64,000 nt of DNA, taken from contig NZ_CP021416.1 in NCBI RefSeq assembly GCF_002162315.1, positions 2,740,207 to 2,804,206 on the forward strand, read 5' to 3'. A program made the translations under genes and the position numbers. The notes beneath the pieces were generated by a model that was not told the origin of the DNA, made no database searches, and saw nothing but the letters and a program-made list of their open reading frames with translations. This DNA is from Sulfurospirillum diekertiae. Lineage in GTDB: Bacteria; Campylobacterota; Campylobacteria; Campylobacterales; Sulfurospirillaceae. Below, piece after piece: positions 29,843 through 39,236 of the stretch (its first letter is position 1; every line of letters starts with the position of its first letter).

Positions 29843-30686
29843 TTCAAGCACCATCGGGCTTGGGCATATCATGCGAGATTTAGTGCTTGCCAAAAGTTTT
29901 GAGGGTGAAGTCTTTTTTGCGTGTCAAAATTTGGAGGGCAATATCATCGCCTCCATTCCCTACGAAGTCAAAATATTAAAATCAAACGACGCAGAAGAGC
30001 TAATAGCCCTCATTAAAGCTTTACATGTAAAACTTTTAGTGATTGATCATTACGGCATTGATGCACATTTTGAGCGAAGCGTCAAAGAGGCTACAGGAGT
30101 GAAAATCCTAAGCTTTGATGACACCTACCAAGCGCATCACTGTGATATTTTACTCAACCACAATCTCTCCGCAAATGCAGCGCGGTACACAAATCTTGTA
30201 CCCAAAACATGTGAATTACGTTGCGGAAGTGTCTACACACTTATCCGCGAAGAGTTTAAACTCGAAAAAGAAAAATCCTGTGAAAAAATCTACGATGTGC
30301 TGGTCGCCATGGGTGGTACAGACGCATCGAACATCACCCTTTCCATCTTAAAAACCCTCCCAAAATCTTTACATGTAAGCGTTCTGACAACGAGCGCCAA
30401 TGCACATCTTCATGAGCTTCAAAACTACACCCAAGATAAGCCCAATATCGCTTTACATGTAAACTCGAACGAAGTAGCCAAACTGCTACACCAAAGCCGT
30501 CTTGCCATCGTGACACCGAGCGTTATGGTGCATGAAGTACTCTTTATGGAAATACCCTTCATCGCGATTAAAGTGGCAAGCAATCAAGACGATATATTTG
30601 CATACCTTCAAGCACAAGAATATACGGTGTTAGAAGCATTTAATGACGCTTTATTAAAAAATGAAATTCAAAGGCTTTTCCAATGA
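29817..30686 (+). CDS. pseG: UDP-2,4-diacetamido-trideoxy-altropyranose hydrolase
   Basis: PseG removes UDP from the PseH product. It has a GT-B-like fold with N-terminal RADSSSTIGLGHIMRD carrying the conserved GxGHxxR motif, and LVAMGGTDASN in the C-terminal half. The ATG at 29817 is chosen over a TTG at 29808 because the family begins just before the Arg-Ala motif; this gives 289 residues. Three palindrome copies occur within 440 bases (30020, 30368, 30452), each read as Leu-His-Val. Confidence 0.92.
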   Translation: MKTLIRADSSSTIGLGHIMRDLVLAKSFEGEVFFACQNLEGNIIASIPYEVKILKSNDAEELIALIKALHVKLLVIDHYGIDAHFERSVKEATGVKILSFDDTYQAHHCDILLNHNLSANAARYTNLVPKTCELRCGSVYTLIREEFKLEKEKSCEKIYDVLVAMGGTDASNITLSILKTLPKSLHVSVLTTSANAHLHELQNYTQDKPNIALHVNSNEVAKLLHQSRLAIVTPSVMVHEVLFMEIPFIAIKVASNQDDIFAYLQAQEYTVLEAFNDALLKNEIQRLFQ

Positions 30687-31327
30687 AAATTGCCATTCTT
30701 ACCTCACCAAATCAATGGTTTATCGCTTATGCACAAAAGCTTGAAACAACAATCCAAAATTCTAAACTTTTTTTTGATCATCAAGCAATAGACGAAACCT
30801 ATACGCTTGTTTTTATTCTAAGTTACCACCGTATTATCGAAAAAAAATACTTACAACAACACCAACACAACATCGTTATTCACGCTTCTGCCTTACCTCA
30901 AGGCAAAGGATGGGCACCCATGTTTTGGCAAATACTTGAAGGTAAAAATGAGATTCCTTTTTCGATGTTCGAAGCTTCCGAAGGTATAGATGATGGGGAT
31001 ATTTATATGCAAAAAATCCTTCACCTAAATGGTTATGAGCTCAATGCTGAATTACGAAATAAGCAAGCTGAATTTATTATGCAAATGTGTTTAGAATTTT
31101 TAGAACATTATGAGCTCTACAAAACCCCACACCAGCAAAAAGGGGAATCAACAGTGTACGCGAAACGAAGTGCCAAAGATAGTAAGTTGGATATTCACAA
31201 AACTATTCACGACCAATTCAATCTCCTGCGCATCGTAGATAATGAATCATACCCCGCCTTTTTTGAGATTGAAGGGAATCGTTATACATTAAAAATAGAG
31301 AGAGCCGATGAAAATAGGAAACTTTGA
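30683..31327 (+). CDS. formyltransferase-family protein of the glycosylation locus
   Basis: This 214-residue protein resembles the N10-formyl-tetrahydrofolate formyltransferase fold: IVIHASALPQGKGWAPMFW aligns with the HxSxLPxxRG region and GIDDGDIY carries the catalytic Asp. The usual Asn two residues before the His is replaced by Val, so catalysis may differ. It sits between pseG and pseI and probably adds a formyl group to a nonulosonic acid or its precursor (inference). A C-terminal region of about 60 residues is unassigned. Confidence 0.72.
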   Translation: MKIAILTSPNQWFIAYAQKLETTIQNSKLFFDHQAIDETYTLVFILSYHRIIEKKYLQQHQHNIVIHASALPQGKGWAPMFWQILEGKNEIPFSMFEASEGIDDGDIYMQKILHLNGYELNAELRNKQAEFIMQMCLEFLEHYELYKTPHQQKGESTVYAKRSAKDSKLDIHKTIHDQFNLLRIVDNESYPAFFEIEGNRYTLKIERADENRKL

Positions 31328-32345
31328 TTTAACAGGAATGAAAACACTCATTATTGCCGAACTCTCTGCCAATCATGGGCACAGCCTAGACATTGCAAAA
31401 CAAACTATAAAAGCGGCTAAAAAAGCAGGCGCTGATGCTATTAAACTTCAAACCTACACCGCTGACACCTTAACGCTTAACTGCGATAAAGAAGATTTTG
31501 TTGTCAAAGGTGGCACTCTGTGGGATAACAAAACATATTATGAACTCTACAAGGAAGCGTATACCCCATGGGAGTGGCATAAAGAGCTTTTTGAGGTTGC
31601 CAAAGAAGAAGGACTCCTCTGTTTTTCAACACCGTTTGACAAAAGTGCTGTGGATTTTTTAGAGACGCTGAACCCTCCTGCGTATAAAGTGGCAAGCTTT
31701 GAGGTGACTGATTATGAGCTCGTGCGCTACATCGCTTCCAAACAAAAACCCATCATCATCTCCACAGGAATTGCAACACTTCAAGAGATCGAAGATGTAG
31801 TTGCTCTCTGCAAAAAAGAGGGAAACAACGACATTGTTTTACTGCAATGCACCTCCTCTTACCCTGCCCCACTTGAGAGTGCAAACCTTCTCACCATACC
31901 AGACCTCAGCAAACGTTTTGGTGTCATTGCAGGCTTTTCAGACCACACTCTTGGCATCACTGCACCGATTGCCGCAGTCGCACTGGGTGCTAAAGTCATC
32001 GAAAAGCATTTTATTTTAGACAGAGCCATTGGTGGAGCAGATGCAAGTTTCTCTTTGGATGAGGAAGCCTTTACGCAAATGGTTCAAGCCGTACGTGAGG
32101 CTGAAAAATTACTGGGTAAGCCTACTTATAACACCAATGAAAAAACCATCAAAGGCAGACAGTTTTCAAGGAGCCTTTATGTGGCAAAAGATATTACAAA
32201 AGGTGACATTTTTAGCGAAGAAAATATCCGCTCCGTCCGCCCAGGGTATGGTCTTCACCCCAAGTATTTGAATGAGATTTTGGGTAAATGTGCCAAAAGA
32301 GATTTAAGCTTTGGAGACAGACTCAACATTGAGGATGCTGAGTGA
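31308..32345 (+). CDS. pseI: pseudaminic acid synthase
   Basis: PseI condenses the 6-deoxy-diacetamido-altrose with phosphoenolpyruvate. It is a NeuB-family protein: TIM-barrel motifs IIAELSANHGHS, IKLQTYTADT, KVIEKHFILDRAIGGADASFSLD, then a C-terminal SAF/antifreeze-like domain (RSLYVAKDITKGD to FGDRL). Length is 345 residues. It overlaps the formyltransferase by 20 bases and the next gene by four (GTGA). Confidence 0.94.
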   Translation: MKIGNFDLTGMKTLIIAELSANHGHSLDIAKQTIKAAKKAGADAIKLQTYTADTLTLNCDKEDFVVKGGTLWDNKTYYELYKEAYTPWEWHKELFEVAKEEGLLCFSTPFDKSAVDFLETLNPPAYKVASFEVTDYELVRYIASKQKPIIISTGIATLQEIEDVVALCKKEGNNDIVLLQCTSSYPAPLESANLLTIPDLSKRFGVIAGFSDHTLGITAPIAAVALGAKVIEKHFILDRAIGGADASFSLDEEAFTQMVQAVREAEKLLGKPTYNTNEKTIKGRQFSRSLYVAKDITKGDIFSEENIRSVRPGYGLHPKYLNEILGKCAKRDLSFGDRLNIEDAE

Positions 32346-33331
32346 GAAAAATTGCTCTCTTTGCCCACGATGCCGGAGGAGCTGAAATTCTTTTAGAACT
32401 CCTCAAAGCCTCTTTGCAAGTAGGAGAATTTCGTATCTTCTCTTTAGTAGATTCACCATGCTACACTCTCATCAAAACTAAAAAACTAAAACATTTTTGG
32501 CATAAAATAACCCCAGAAAAAAACGATATAGAAGCAAAACTTGCTTTATTTAAACCTTCTATTGTCCTTTATGGTACAGGCTGGCAAAACCACTTTGAGT
32601 ACTACTTTTTAGACTATACTAAAGCACATAATATTCCTAGCGTCGCCTTTTTAGACCACTGGACAAATTACCGCGAACGCTTCGGATACCCTGAAAAAAA
32701 CTGGGAGAACAACCTCCCCCCCTTCATCGCGGCACACGATCAAACAAGCTTCGATAAAGCCAAAACCTTGGGGCTTCCTAACATCATCGCCATAAAAAAC
32801 TATGCCTTGGCGGCTCAACACAAAGAAGCTCAAAGTGTTTTAGCAAACATACCCGAAAATGACACTCTGCTCTTTTTAAGCGAACCTACCGCCAAAGTGG
32901 CGACGCGATCTTTTGGAGATGCCTACGGCTGGGGTTTTACCGAAAAAGAGGTTTTTACAGATATTCTTACATTTAAAAAAAAATTTGGGTGCAAAAACAT
33001 CCTAATTCGCCTTCACCCCTCCGATACGCATGAAGTGTATCAAGCGATTGACCCAAGTGCTACGTTTAGCCACTCCACGCTTTTAGAGGACATCGCACAT
33101 GCCAAAGTGGTCATCGGTATCGATACTGTAGCACTTTATACCGCTTATTTGCTCGGCAAATATGTCCTCTCTTACATCCCGTCCAACACAAGAGAATGTT
33201 GCGTACCCCTTCCTAAAGAAAACCAACTCAAAAGATTGGAACATTTCAAAATCTTGCAACTCAAAACTATCAAAGAGAACCCTGAAAATTTCGGTATGGA
33301 TTTTGCTTTATTCTTAGAAAAACAGTTGTAA
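32342..33331 (+). CDS. putative glycosyltransferase-like protein of unknown function
   Basis: The 329-residue product starts IALFAHDAGGAEILLELL and has features seen in GT-B or polyglycerol-phosphate transferase-like proteins: an early loop, RLHPSDTHEVYQ, and VVIGIDTVALYTAYLLGKYV near the C terminus. No membrane segment or signal peptide. The GTG start overlaps the pseI stop. The position inside the locus suggests transfer or modification of the sugar, but I cannot assign a reaction. Confidence 0.6.
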   Translation: MRKIALFAHDAGGAEILLELLKASLQVGEFRIFSLVDSPCYTLIKTKKLKHFWHKITPEKNDIEAKLALFKPSIVLYGTGWQNHFEYYFLDYTKAHNIPSVAFLDHWTNYRERFGYPEKNWENNLPPFIAAHDQTSFDKAKTLGLPNIIAIKNYALAAQHKEAQSVLANIPENDTLLFLSEPTAKVATRSFGDAYGWGFTEKEVFTDILTFKKKFGCKNILIRLHPSDTHEVYQAIDPSATFSHSTLLEDIAHAKVVIGIDTVALYTAYLLGKYVLSYIPSNTRECCVPLPKENQLKRLEHFKILQLKTIKENPENFGMDFALFLEKQL

Positions 33332-33344
33332 AAAGGCACTTTTT

Positions 33345-34301
33345 ATGCAAAGAACTCTCTCATGTGCCATTGTTGGAGCAGGCAGTATTGGCGGTCTTAT
33401 CGACTCGCCTAATAGTGCGAACATTGCATCACATGCCCATGCATTTTTAAAACATCCCAGCTGTAAACTTGTCGCTATTTGCGAACCCAACAGTGCAAAC
33501 CAAAATGCGTTTATTGGGCGTTGGGGACAAATGGGCGTTTACCATTCGCTGGATGCTCTTTTGCAGTATGAAACTATCGATCTACTTGCTATTGCTTCGC
33601 CGACGCAATTTCATGCAAAAGCGTTGGAAGAGGCTTTACATGTAAAAAGTGTGCAAGCCATTTTGTGTGAAAAACCTTTGGTTGCAACGGCTAAAGAGTT
33701 GGCGCATATCGCACCAATGCTTCTTTCTAGCGAGAAAAAAATTCTGATTCATCTTATGAGACGGTATGACCCCTCTTTTATCAAACTTGCCAATGACATT
33801 GCCGCACAAAAATGGGGCAAAGCCGTGCGCTTTCAAGGCGTTTTCACCAAAGGCTTGCTTCACAATGGTGTACATATGCTAGCCGTTTTGAGTCACTTTT
33901 TTGGTGAGATAGAGAATATAAAATCTTTACATGTAAAACGTTTACACGAAGACATCAGTGGCGATTTTGAGGTTACCTGTAAAGAGGATAGAGGTGTGCT
34001 GAGTTGCATGGAAGAACTTCCTTATTCGGCATTTGAGCTTACCCTCTGGTTTGACAATGGTAAGGTAGAAATCAAAGAGGGAGGCTCTCGCATTGAGTCG
34101 TTCATCAAAATACCCTCACCTTTGTATGAAGGCTATTTTAGTTTGGAACATGAAGAGACTTTGCCCAACACATTAAAAGACTATGCTCTGCATTCCCTTG
34201 AATTTTTACTCCAAAATGACGATATAACCTGCAAACAGATCTTGCAAGAACACATCAATGTTCATACAAAAATTTTTGAAACCATTGCAAAAGAGAAATA
34301 A
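33345..34301 (+). CDS. Gfo/Idh/MocA-family oxidoreductase
   Basis: The N-terminal Rossmann motif IVGAGSIGGLID and the family motif ILCEKPLVAT (with the conserved EKP) identify an NAD(P)-dependent sugar oxidoreductase. In sugar-nucleotide pathways such enzymes oxidise a ring hydroxyl so that a DegT-type aminotransferase can aminate it, and such an aminotransferase follows directly. Length is 318 residues. Substrate unknown. Confidence 0.85.
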   Translation: MQRTLSCAIVGAGSIGGLIDSPNSANIASHAHAFLKHPSCKLVAICEPNSANQNAFIGRWGQMGVYHSLDALLQYETIDLLAIASPTQFHAKALEEALHVKSVQAILCEKPLVATAKELAHIAPMLLSSEKKILIHLMRRYDPSFIKLANDIAAQKWGKAVRFQGVFTKGLLHNGVHMLAVLSHFFGEIENIKSLHVKRLHEDISGDFEVTCKEDRGVLSCMEELPYSAFELTLWFDNGKVEIKEGGSRIESFIKIPSPLYEGYFSLEHEETLPNTLKDYALHSLEFLLQNDDITCKQILQEHINVHTKIFETIAKEK

Positions 34302-34303
34302 AA

Positions 34304-35608
34304 ATGAAAAAATTAGCCATCAACGGCGGAGAGAAACTCAGAACTAACCCTTTTCCAGCTTATAACACCATAGGGACAGAAGAAGAGGAAGCGGTTCTCC
34401 GTGTGCTTCGTAGTGGAAAACTCTCTACCTATCTTGGTGCTTGGCATGAAGATTTTTACGGTGGAAGTGAAGTGCGCGCTTTTGAGAAAGCGTGGGCAAC
34501 GTTTTTTGGTGTCAAACATGCCATCAGTGTCAACTCCGCAACCTCAGGGCTTATTTGCGCTGTAGGAGCAGCTGGGATCGAAGCGGGCGATGAAGTCATC
34601 GTGAGCCCCTACACTATGTCAGCCTCAGCCGTTGCACCGCTTTTTTACGGTGGTATTCCCGTGTTTGCCGATATCGAAAAAGATACTTACTGCCTAGACC
34701 CCAAAAGCGTTGAGCGAAAAATTACTCACAAAACGAAAGCCATCATCGTGGTGGACATCTTTGGTCAACCTTATGATGTAGAAGCCATCAATGCGATTGC
34801 TAAAAAGCACAACCTCATCGTCATCGAAGATGCGGCGCAAGCTCCAGGTGCTATGTACAAAGAAAGCTATGCTGGCACACTGGGCGATATGGGTGTTTTC
34901 TCGCTCAATTACCACAAACATATCCATTCAGGTGAAGGTGGTGTCATCGTCACCAATGATGACGCACTCGCCAATAAACTGCAACTTATCCGTAACCACG
35001 CCGAATCCGTCATCGCTAATAAAGGCTTTAGCTCTTCAGCTGAGCTTGTCAACATGGTTGGCTTTAACTTTCGTATGACAGAGATGGAGTGTGCCGTAGC
35101 ACGTGAACAGCTTAAGAAACTTCCCTCTTTACTTCAAACACGCCAAGGAAATGTCGCCTACATCAACGAGGCACTGAAAAGCATTCCCTGCCTTAAAACA
35201 ACAAAGACCAGAGAACATGCAAAACACGCTTTTTACGTGCATCCTTTAGAGTTTGACGCAAGCCTTGCAGGTGGTGTTCACCGTGATATTTTCATCAAAG
35301 CAGTCAAAGCAGAGCTTCCTCGCACCATCATGCGTGATGATTCTGATGTTTTAATCGGATGTGGTTATGTGAAACCCATCTATCTGCAACCTATGTTTGC
35401 ACATAAAATTGCCTTTGGAAGTAAAGGCTATCCGTTTAATTTCTCTTCCATAACCTATCAAAAAGGCGACTGTCCCGTATGCGAAAACCTGCACTTTGAG
35501 CGTCTTTTTACCCATGAGCTGATGCGCCCCGGTATGAGTAGAAATGATATGGACGATGTGGTAAAAGCGTTTGTTAAAGTCTGGGAAAATAGAGAGGAAT
35601 TGGTGTGA
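34304..35608 (+). CDS. DegT/DnrJ/EryC1-family sugar aminotransferase
   Basis: This 434-residue PLP enzyme has IEDAAQAPGAM for the cofactor ring aspartate and the lysine in LNYHKHIHSGEGG, aligning with the family's SxK-x5-GEGG. It is about 60 residues longer than PseC, mainly at the C terminus. It lies two bases after the oxidoreductase, forming an oxidation/amination pair distinct from PseB/PseC. Its product is unknown. Confidence 0.85.
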   Translation: MKKLAINGGEKLRTNPFPAYNTIGTEEEEAVLRVLRSGKLSTYLGAWHEDFYGGSEVRAFEKAWATFFGVKHAISVNSATSGLICAVGAAGIEAGDEVIVSPYTMSASAVAPLFYGGIPVFADIEKDTYCLDPKSVERKITHKTKAIIVVDIFGQPYDVEAINAIAKKHNLIVIEDAAQAPGAMYKESYAGTLGDMGVFSLNYHKHIHSGEGGVIVTNDDALANKLQLIRNHAESVIANKGFSSSAELVNMVGFNFRMTEMECAVAREQLKKLPSLLQTRQGNVAYINEALKSIPCLKTTKTREHAKHAFYVHPLEFDASLAGGVHRDIFIKAVKAELPRTIMRDDSDVLIGCGYVKPIYLQPMFAHKIAFGSKGYPFNFSSITYQKGDCPVCENLHFERLFTHELMRPGMSRNDMDDVVKAFVKVWENREELV

Positions 35609-36162
35609 AATTAATTGGTGAACATCTCTATCTTCGCCCTTTACATGTAAACGATGCTTTGGGTGATTATCCCTCATGGCTAAACGATCGCGTGGTCTGC
35701 CAGTATAACTCTCATGGAGATACGCTCTATACCCAAGAGATGGCACTTTCCTACATTCAAAGCATGCAAAACAATCTTACATGTAAAGTTTTTGCCATGT
35801 GCGATAAAACAAGCGATAAACATATTGGAAACATTGCATTGCAAGCGATTTCTCCTAAAAATAAGAGTGCAGAATTTGCCATTTTATTGGGCGATAAAGC
35901 CTATTGGGGGAAAGGTCTCTCTAAAGAAGCAGGGAAACTTTTGCTAGACTATGGTTTTGACTTTTTAAAGCTACACCGTATTTATTGTGGAACCAGTGAA
36001 GCCAATGTTCCAATGCAACATTTAGCACGTTCCTTAGGCATGGAACTTGAAGGCAGGCGCAAAGAAGCGCTGTTGAAACATGAAAACTTTTACGACGTTT
36101 TAGAATACGGCATCGTTCAGAAGCCTATACAAAACCGCTCAACATCCGATATAGAGTCATAG
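35605..36162 (+). CDS. GNAT acetyltransferase, probable PseH
   Basis: This RimJ/RimL-type GNAT of 185 residues has DKAYWGKGLSKEAGKLLLDYGF, including the acetyl-CoA loop, and the late SEANVPMQHLARSLGMELEG. It is the only acetyltransferase in the locus and every other core Pse step (B, C, G, I, F) is present, so it is the best candidate for the C4 amine N-acetyltransferase PseH (inference). The start is GTG, overlapping the previous stop. Confidence 0.75.
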   Translation: MKLIGEHLYLRPLHVNDALGDYPSWLNDRVVCQYNSHGDTLYTQEMALSYIQSMQNNLTCKVFAMCDKTSDKHIGNIALQAISPKNKSAEFAILLGDKAYWGKGLSKEAGKLLLDYGFDFLKLHRIYCGTSEANVPMQHLARSLGMELEGRRKEALLKHENFYDVLEYGIVQKPIQNRSTSDIES

Positions 36163-36179
36163 TGTCACAAGGAGTATAC

Positions 36180-37301
36180 ATGTCACAATCAAATGAATCT
36201 AAATATAATTACGGACAACCTTTATACCCTGAACATTTAATTTATTGTGTACGCTGTTGTATGCCAAGTTCTAATGAAGGAATGCAGTTTGATGAAATGG
36301 GCGTTTGTCTTGCGTGTCAAGCGCAAGAGCAGAAAATGCACATTAACTGGAAAGAACGTGAGAGTACACTTCGTTCCATTTTAGAAGAGTACAAAGTAAA
36401 AGCTGGCAATAACTATGACTGTATTATCCCTATTAGTGGCGGTAAAGATAGCGTTTTTCAACTACATGTTCTAACAAAAGTCTATGGCATGAAACCACTC
36501 GCGGTAACGTTTAATCACAACTGGTATAGCGAAGTTGGAAAATTTAATCTTGAAAATTGTCTTGAAAAACTGGGGGTTGATCATATCATGTTTACACCCA
36601 ACAAACCTCTTATTAAAAAACTTTTTGTTAAGTCGTTTTATAAAATCGGAGACTCTTGTTGGCACTGCCACGCAGGTGTTGGTGCATTTCCATTACAAAT
36701 TGCCGTTAAATTCAATATTCCCTTACTTATTTGGGGTGAATCAGTCTGTGAGGTAAGCGGTAGAGCAAACTTTACCGATAAAGCGGTTAAATTTGACAGA
36801 GACTATTTTACAAAGGTTTCGGCAAAACTCTATCCTGAGCAAATGATTGATGATGAAATTACCGCAAAAGATCTCAAACCTTTTGAACTCCCAAGTTACG
36901 AAGATATTGAACGTGTTGGTGTCGTAGGCATTCATCTAGGCGATTATCTTTTCTGGGATGATGAGCGTCAAATGGAATTCATTAAAAAAGAGTATGAATG
37001 GAAAGAAGAGTTTAGAGCTGGGCATTACAAAGGATTCAAAGGCAATGAATGCAAATTTGAAACATTACATGACCATATGAAATTTGTCAAACGTGGCTTT
37101 GGTAGAGGAACCGATCAGGCAAGTTCCGATGTTCGCTATGGACTTTTAACCAGAGAAGAGGGATTTGAAGTCGCTAAAAAATACGACCAACAACGCCCTG
37201 CTTATTTAGACGATTTTCTCGATATGGCACATATCAGTGAAGAAGAATACACCACTGTCCTCAAAGCCATGCGCGAGGGTAAGTTCAAAGAAGCAAAATG
37301 A
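36180..37301 (+). CDS. pseA: PseA-type N-acetyl sugar amidotransferase
   Basis: The family converts an acetamido group on a nonulosonic acid to an acetamidino group. Visible features are the metal-binding cysteines CVRCCMPSS and CLACQ near the N terminus, the ATP-pyrophosphatase loop IPISGGKDSVF (about 88-98) and the later CWHCH. The ATG at 36180 follows AAGGAG; an upstream in-frame GTG (36162) is less likely. Length is 373 residues. It is coupled to the following amidase by a four-base overlap. Confidence 0.85.
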   Translation: MSQSNESKYNYGQPLYPEHLIYCVRCCMPSSNEGMQFDEMGVCLACQAQEQKMHINWKERESTLRSILEEYKVKAGNNYDCIIPISGGKDSVFQLHVLTKVYGMKPLAVTFNHNWYSEVGKFNLENCLEKLGVDHIMFTPNKPLIKKLFVKSFYKIGDSCWHCHAGVGAFPLQIAVKFNIPLLIWGESVCEVSGRANFTDKAVKFDRDYFTKVSAKLYPEQMIDDEITAKDLKPFELPSYEDIERVGVVGIHLGDYLFWDDERQMEFIKKEYEWKEEFRAGHYKGFKGNECKFETLHDHMKFVKRGFGRGTDQASSDVRYGLLTREEGFEVAKKYDQQRPAYLDDFLDMAHISEEEYTTVLKAMREGKFKEAK

Positions 37302-38617
37302 AAACACATTTAACACACTGTGATGCCACAGAACTCATCGGTTTATTAAAGGCTAAAAAAGTTAGCCCCAGAGAAGTTTCCGAAGCGTTTTTAAATGCTA
37401 TCGCCCAAAAAGACCCTGTACTTCATGCCTGGGAATACATCAATCAAGAGGCTATTGATAGACAATTACGTAAAATTGAAACGCTTGATCCTAAAAGCCA
37501 TCCTCTTTGGGGTCTACCTATTGGAATTAAAGACAACTATAACACATTTGATATGCCAACACAGATGGGTTCACCGCTTTGGAAAGACTTTACGCCTGGA
37601 AATGATGCAAGAGTTGTACACTACCTAAGACGTAGCGGTGCATTAATTCTTGGCAAAACAACAACCGCGGAGTTTGCTGTACACTACCAAGATAAAACGC
37701 GTAACCCTCACGACCTTGAACGCTCTCCAGGGACAAGTTCCAGCGGTTCAGCCGTTGCAGTCGCTGCTGATATGATTCCCGTGGCATTTGGAAGCCAAAC
37801 AGCAGGTTCAATTGGCAGACCTGCAAGTTACTGCGGTGTATATGGATACAAACCCACCTTTGGCATCCTTCCTCGTGTTGGTGTGCTTAAAACAACCGAT
37901 ACACTCGATACACTTGGATTTTTAACCAAAAGTGCCAGAGATTTAAAGCTGATTTTGGATGCTTCTAGAGTACATGGGAAAAACTACGAATATGTCTATG
38001 AACATCTGGACAATTATAGCTCTACCCCAAAGAAAAGCTTTAAAATAGGTATTATCAAACATCCAAAATGGCATCTTGCTGACCACGTTGCCAAAGAAGC
38101 ATTTCAACACTTTGTAGACAAGCTTAATCCTACTTTTTTTGAGGTTGAAGAACTAAAATATCCTGCTGAAATGGAAAAAATTTATGAGATTCATGGTCTC
38201 ATTTACGATAAAACACTCTCCTACTATTTTAGAGAAGAGTTTAAACAAGGCACACTCATTAGTCCTATTTTTCATGAGATTATCACTCAAGGGCAAAAAA
38301 CAACCCTAGATGCTTACAAACAATCGCTACAAAAACAAGCGTGCTTGACACTTGATTTTCATAACTATTTTGCATCGTATGATGTCTTACTAACTCTTAC
38401 AACAGCCGATGAAGCACCTATTGGATTAACCACACCTGATATACCAGATTCAAATCTTATTTGGACATTTTTGGGGATGCCTACGGTTTCCATACCGGCA
38501 CTAAAAGGCAAGCATGGCCTTCCTATAGGAGTACTTGCTATTGCTAAAAAATATGACGACTACTTGCTTTTAGAATGTGTAGAAAAAATTCAAAAGGAAA
38601 ACAATGAAACATTATAA
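37298..38617 (+). CDS. amidase signature family protein
   Basis: The 439-residue protein has the Ser-cisSer-Lys triad of amidases: GIKDNYNT (lysine), SPGTSSSGSAVAVAA and TAGSIGRPASYCGVYGYKP (nucleophile Ser). Amidase-signature enzymes hydrolyse or transfer amides; a member inside a glycosylation operon, directly after PseA, could supply ammonia or trim an amide on the sugar (inference). It is not GatA-like in context, since no gatB or gatC is nearby. Confidence 0.85.
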   Translation: MKTHLTHCDATELIGLLKAKKVSPREVSEAFLNAIAQKDPVLHAWEYINQEAIDRQLRKIETLDPKSHPLWGLPIGIKDNYNTFDMPTQMGSPLWKDFTPGNDARVVHYLRRSGALILGKTTTAEFAVHYQDKTRNPHDLERSPGTSSSGSAVAVAADMIPVAFGSQTAGSIGRPASYCGVYGYKPTFGILPRVGVLKTTDTLDTLGFLTKSARDLKLILDASRVHGKNYEYVYEHLDNYSSTPKKSFKIGIIKHPKWHLADHVAKEAFQHFVDKLNPTFFEVEELKYPAEMEKIYEIHGLIYDKTLSYYFREEFKQGTLISPIFHEIITQGQKTTLDAYKQSLQKQACLTLDFHNYFASYDVLLTLTTADEAPIGLTTPDIPDSNLIWTFLGMPTVSIPALKGKHGLPIGVLAIAKKYDDYLLLECVEKIQKENNETL

Positions 38618-39236
38618 AACCGAACAAGAACATTTTTGGGCAGGTGAGTTTGGAAATGACTATGTACAACGTAACAAAGACCAAGAAATTATCGCTACGA
38701 ATATCGCTCTTTTTTCAAAAATCATTGCCAAAGCGCCACATGTCAATTCTATCATAGAATTTGGCTCCAATATAGGGCTCAACCTTAAAGCGATCAAGCA
38801 GCTCCTTCCATCAGTTAGCCTTTCAGCGATTGAAATCAACCAGCTTGCCGTTGAACAATTAAAAGCTATGGGAGATATCCATGTGTATCATCAATCTATT
38901 TTAGACTTTATGCCCGATACACAAAGAGATTTAACCTTTATCAAAGGGGTTTTCATTCATCTTAACCCAGAATGGTTACCAATGGTTTATGAAAAATTGT
39001 ATGAAAGCTCAAAACGCTATATTTGTGTTGTTGAATATTATAATCCAACACCAATTGAACTCTCATATCGAGGATTTGAAGGGAAATTATTTAAACGAGA
39101 TTTCGCAGGAGAATTGATGGACAAATACCCTGATTTAACGCTGATCGATTATGGTTTTTGCTACCACCGCGACCCTGTGTTTCTTCAAGATGATTTGACA
39201 TGGTTTTTGATGGAAAAAAAGGCTCTTTATGCATAG
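38604..39236 (+). CDS. pseudaminic acid biosynthesis-associated methyltransferase
   Basis: A SAM-methyltransferase fold is indicated by IIEFGSNIGLNLKAIKQLLP (about 50-69). The N terminus HYKTEQEHFWAGEFGNDY matches the small methylase family found in pseudaminic acid clusters. Length is 210 residues. It overlaps both neighbours by a few bases. It may O- or N-methylate the nonulosonic acid. Confidence 0.82.
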   Translation: MKHYKTEQEHFWAGEFGNDYVQRNKDQEIIATNIALFSKIIAKAPHVNSIIEFGSNIGLNLKAIKQLLPSVSLSAIEINQLAVEQLKAMGDIHVYHQSILDFMPDTQRDLTFIKGVFIHLNPEWLPMVYEKLYESSKRYICVVEYYNPTPIELSYRGFEGKLFKRDFAGELMDKYPDLTLIDYGFCYHRDPVFLQDDLTWFLMEKKALYA

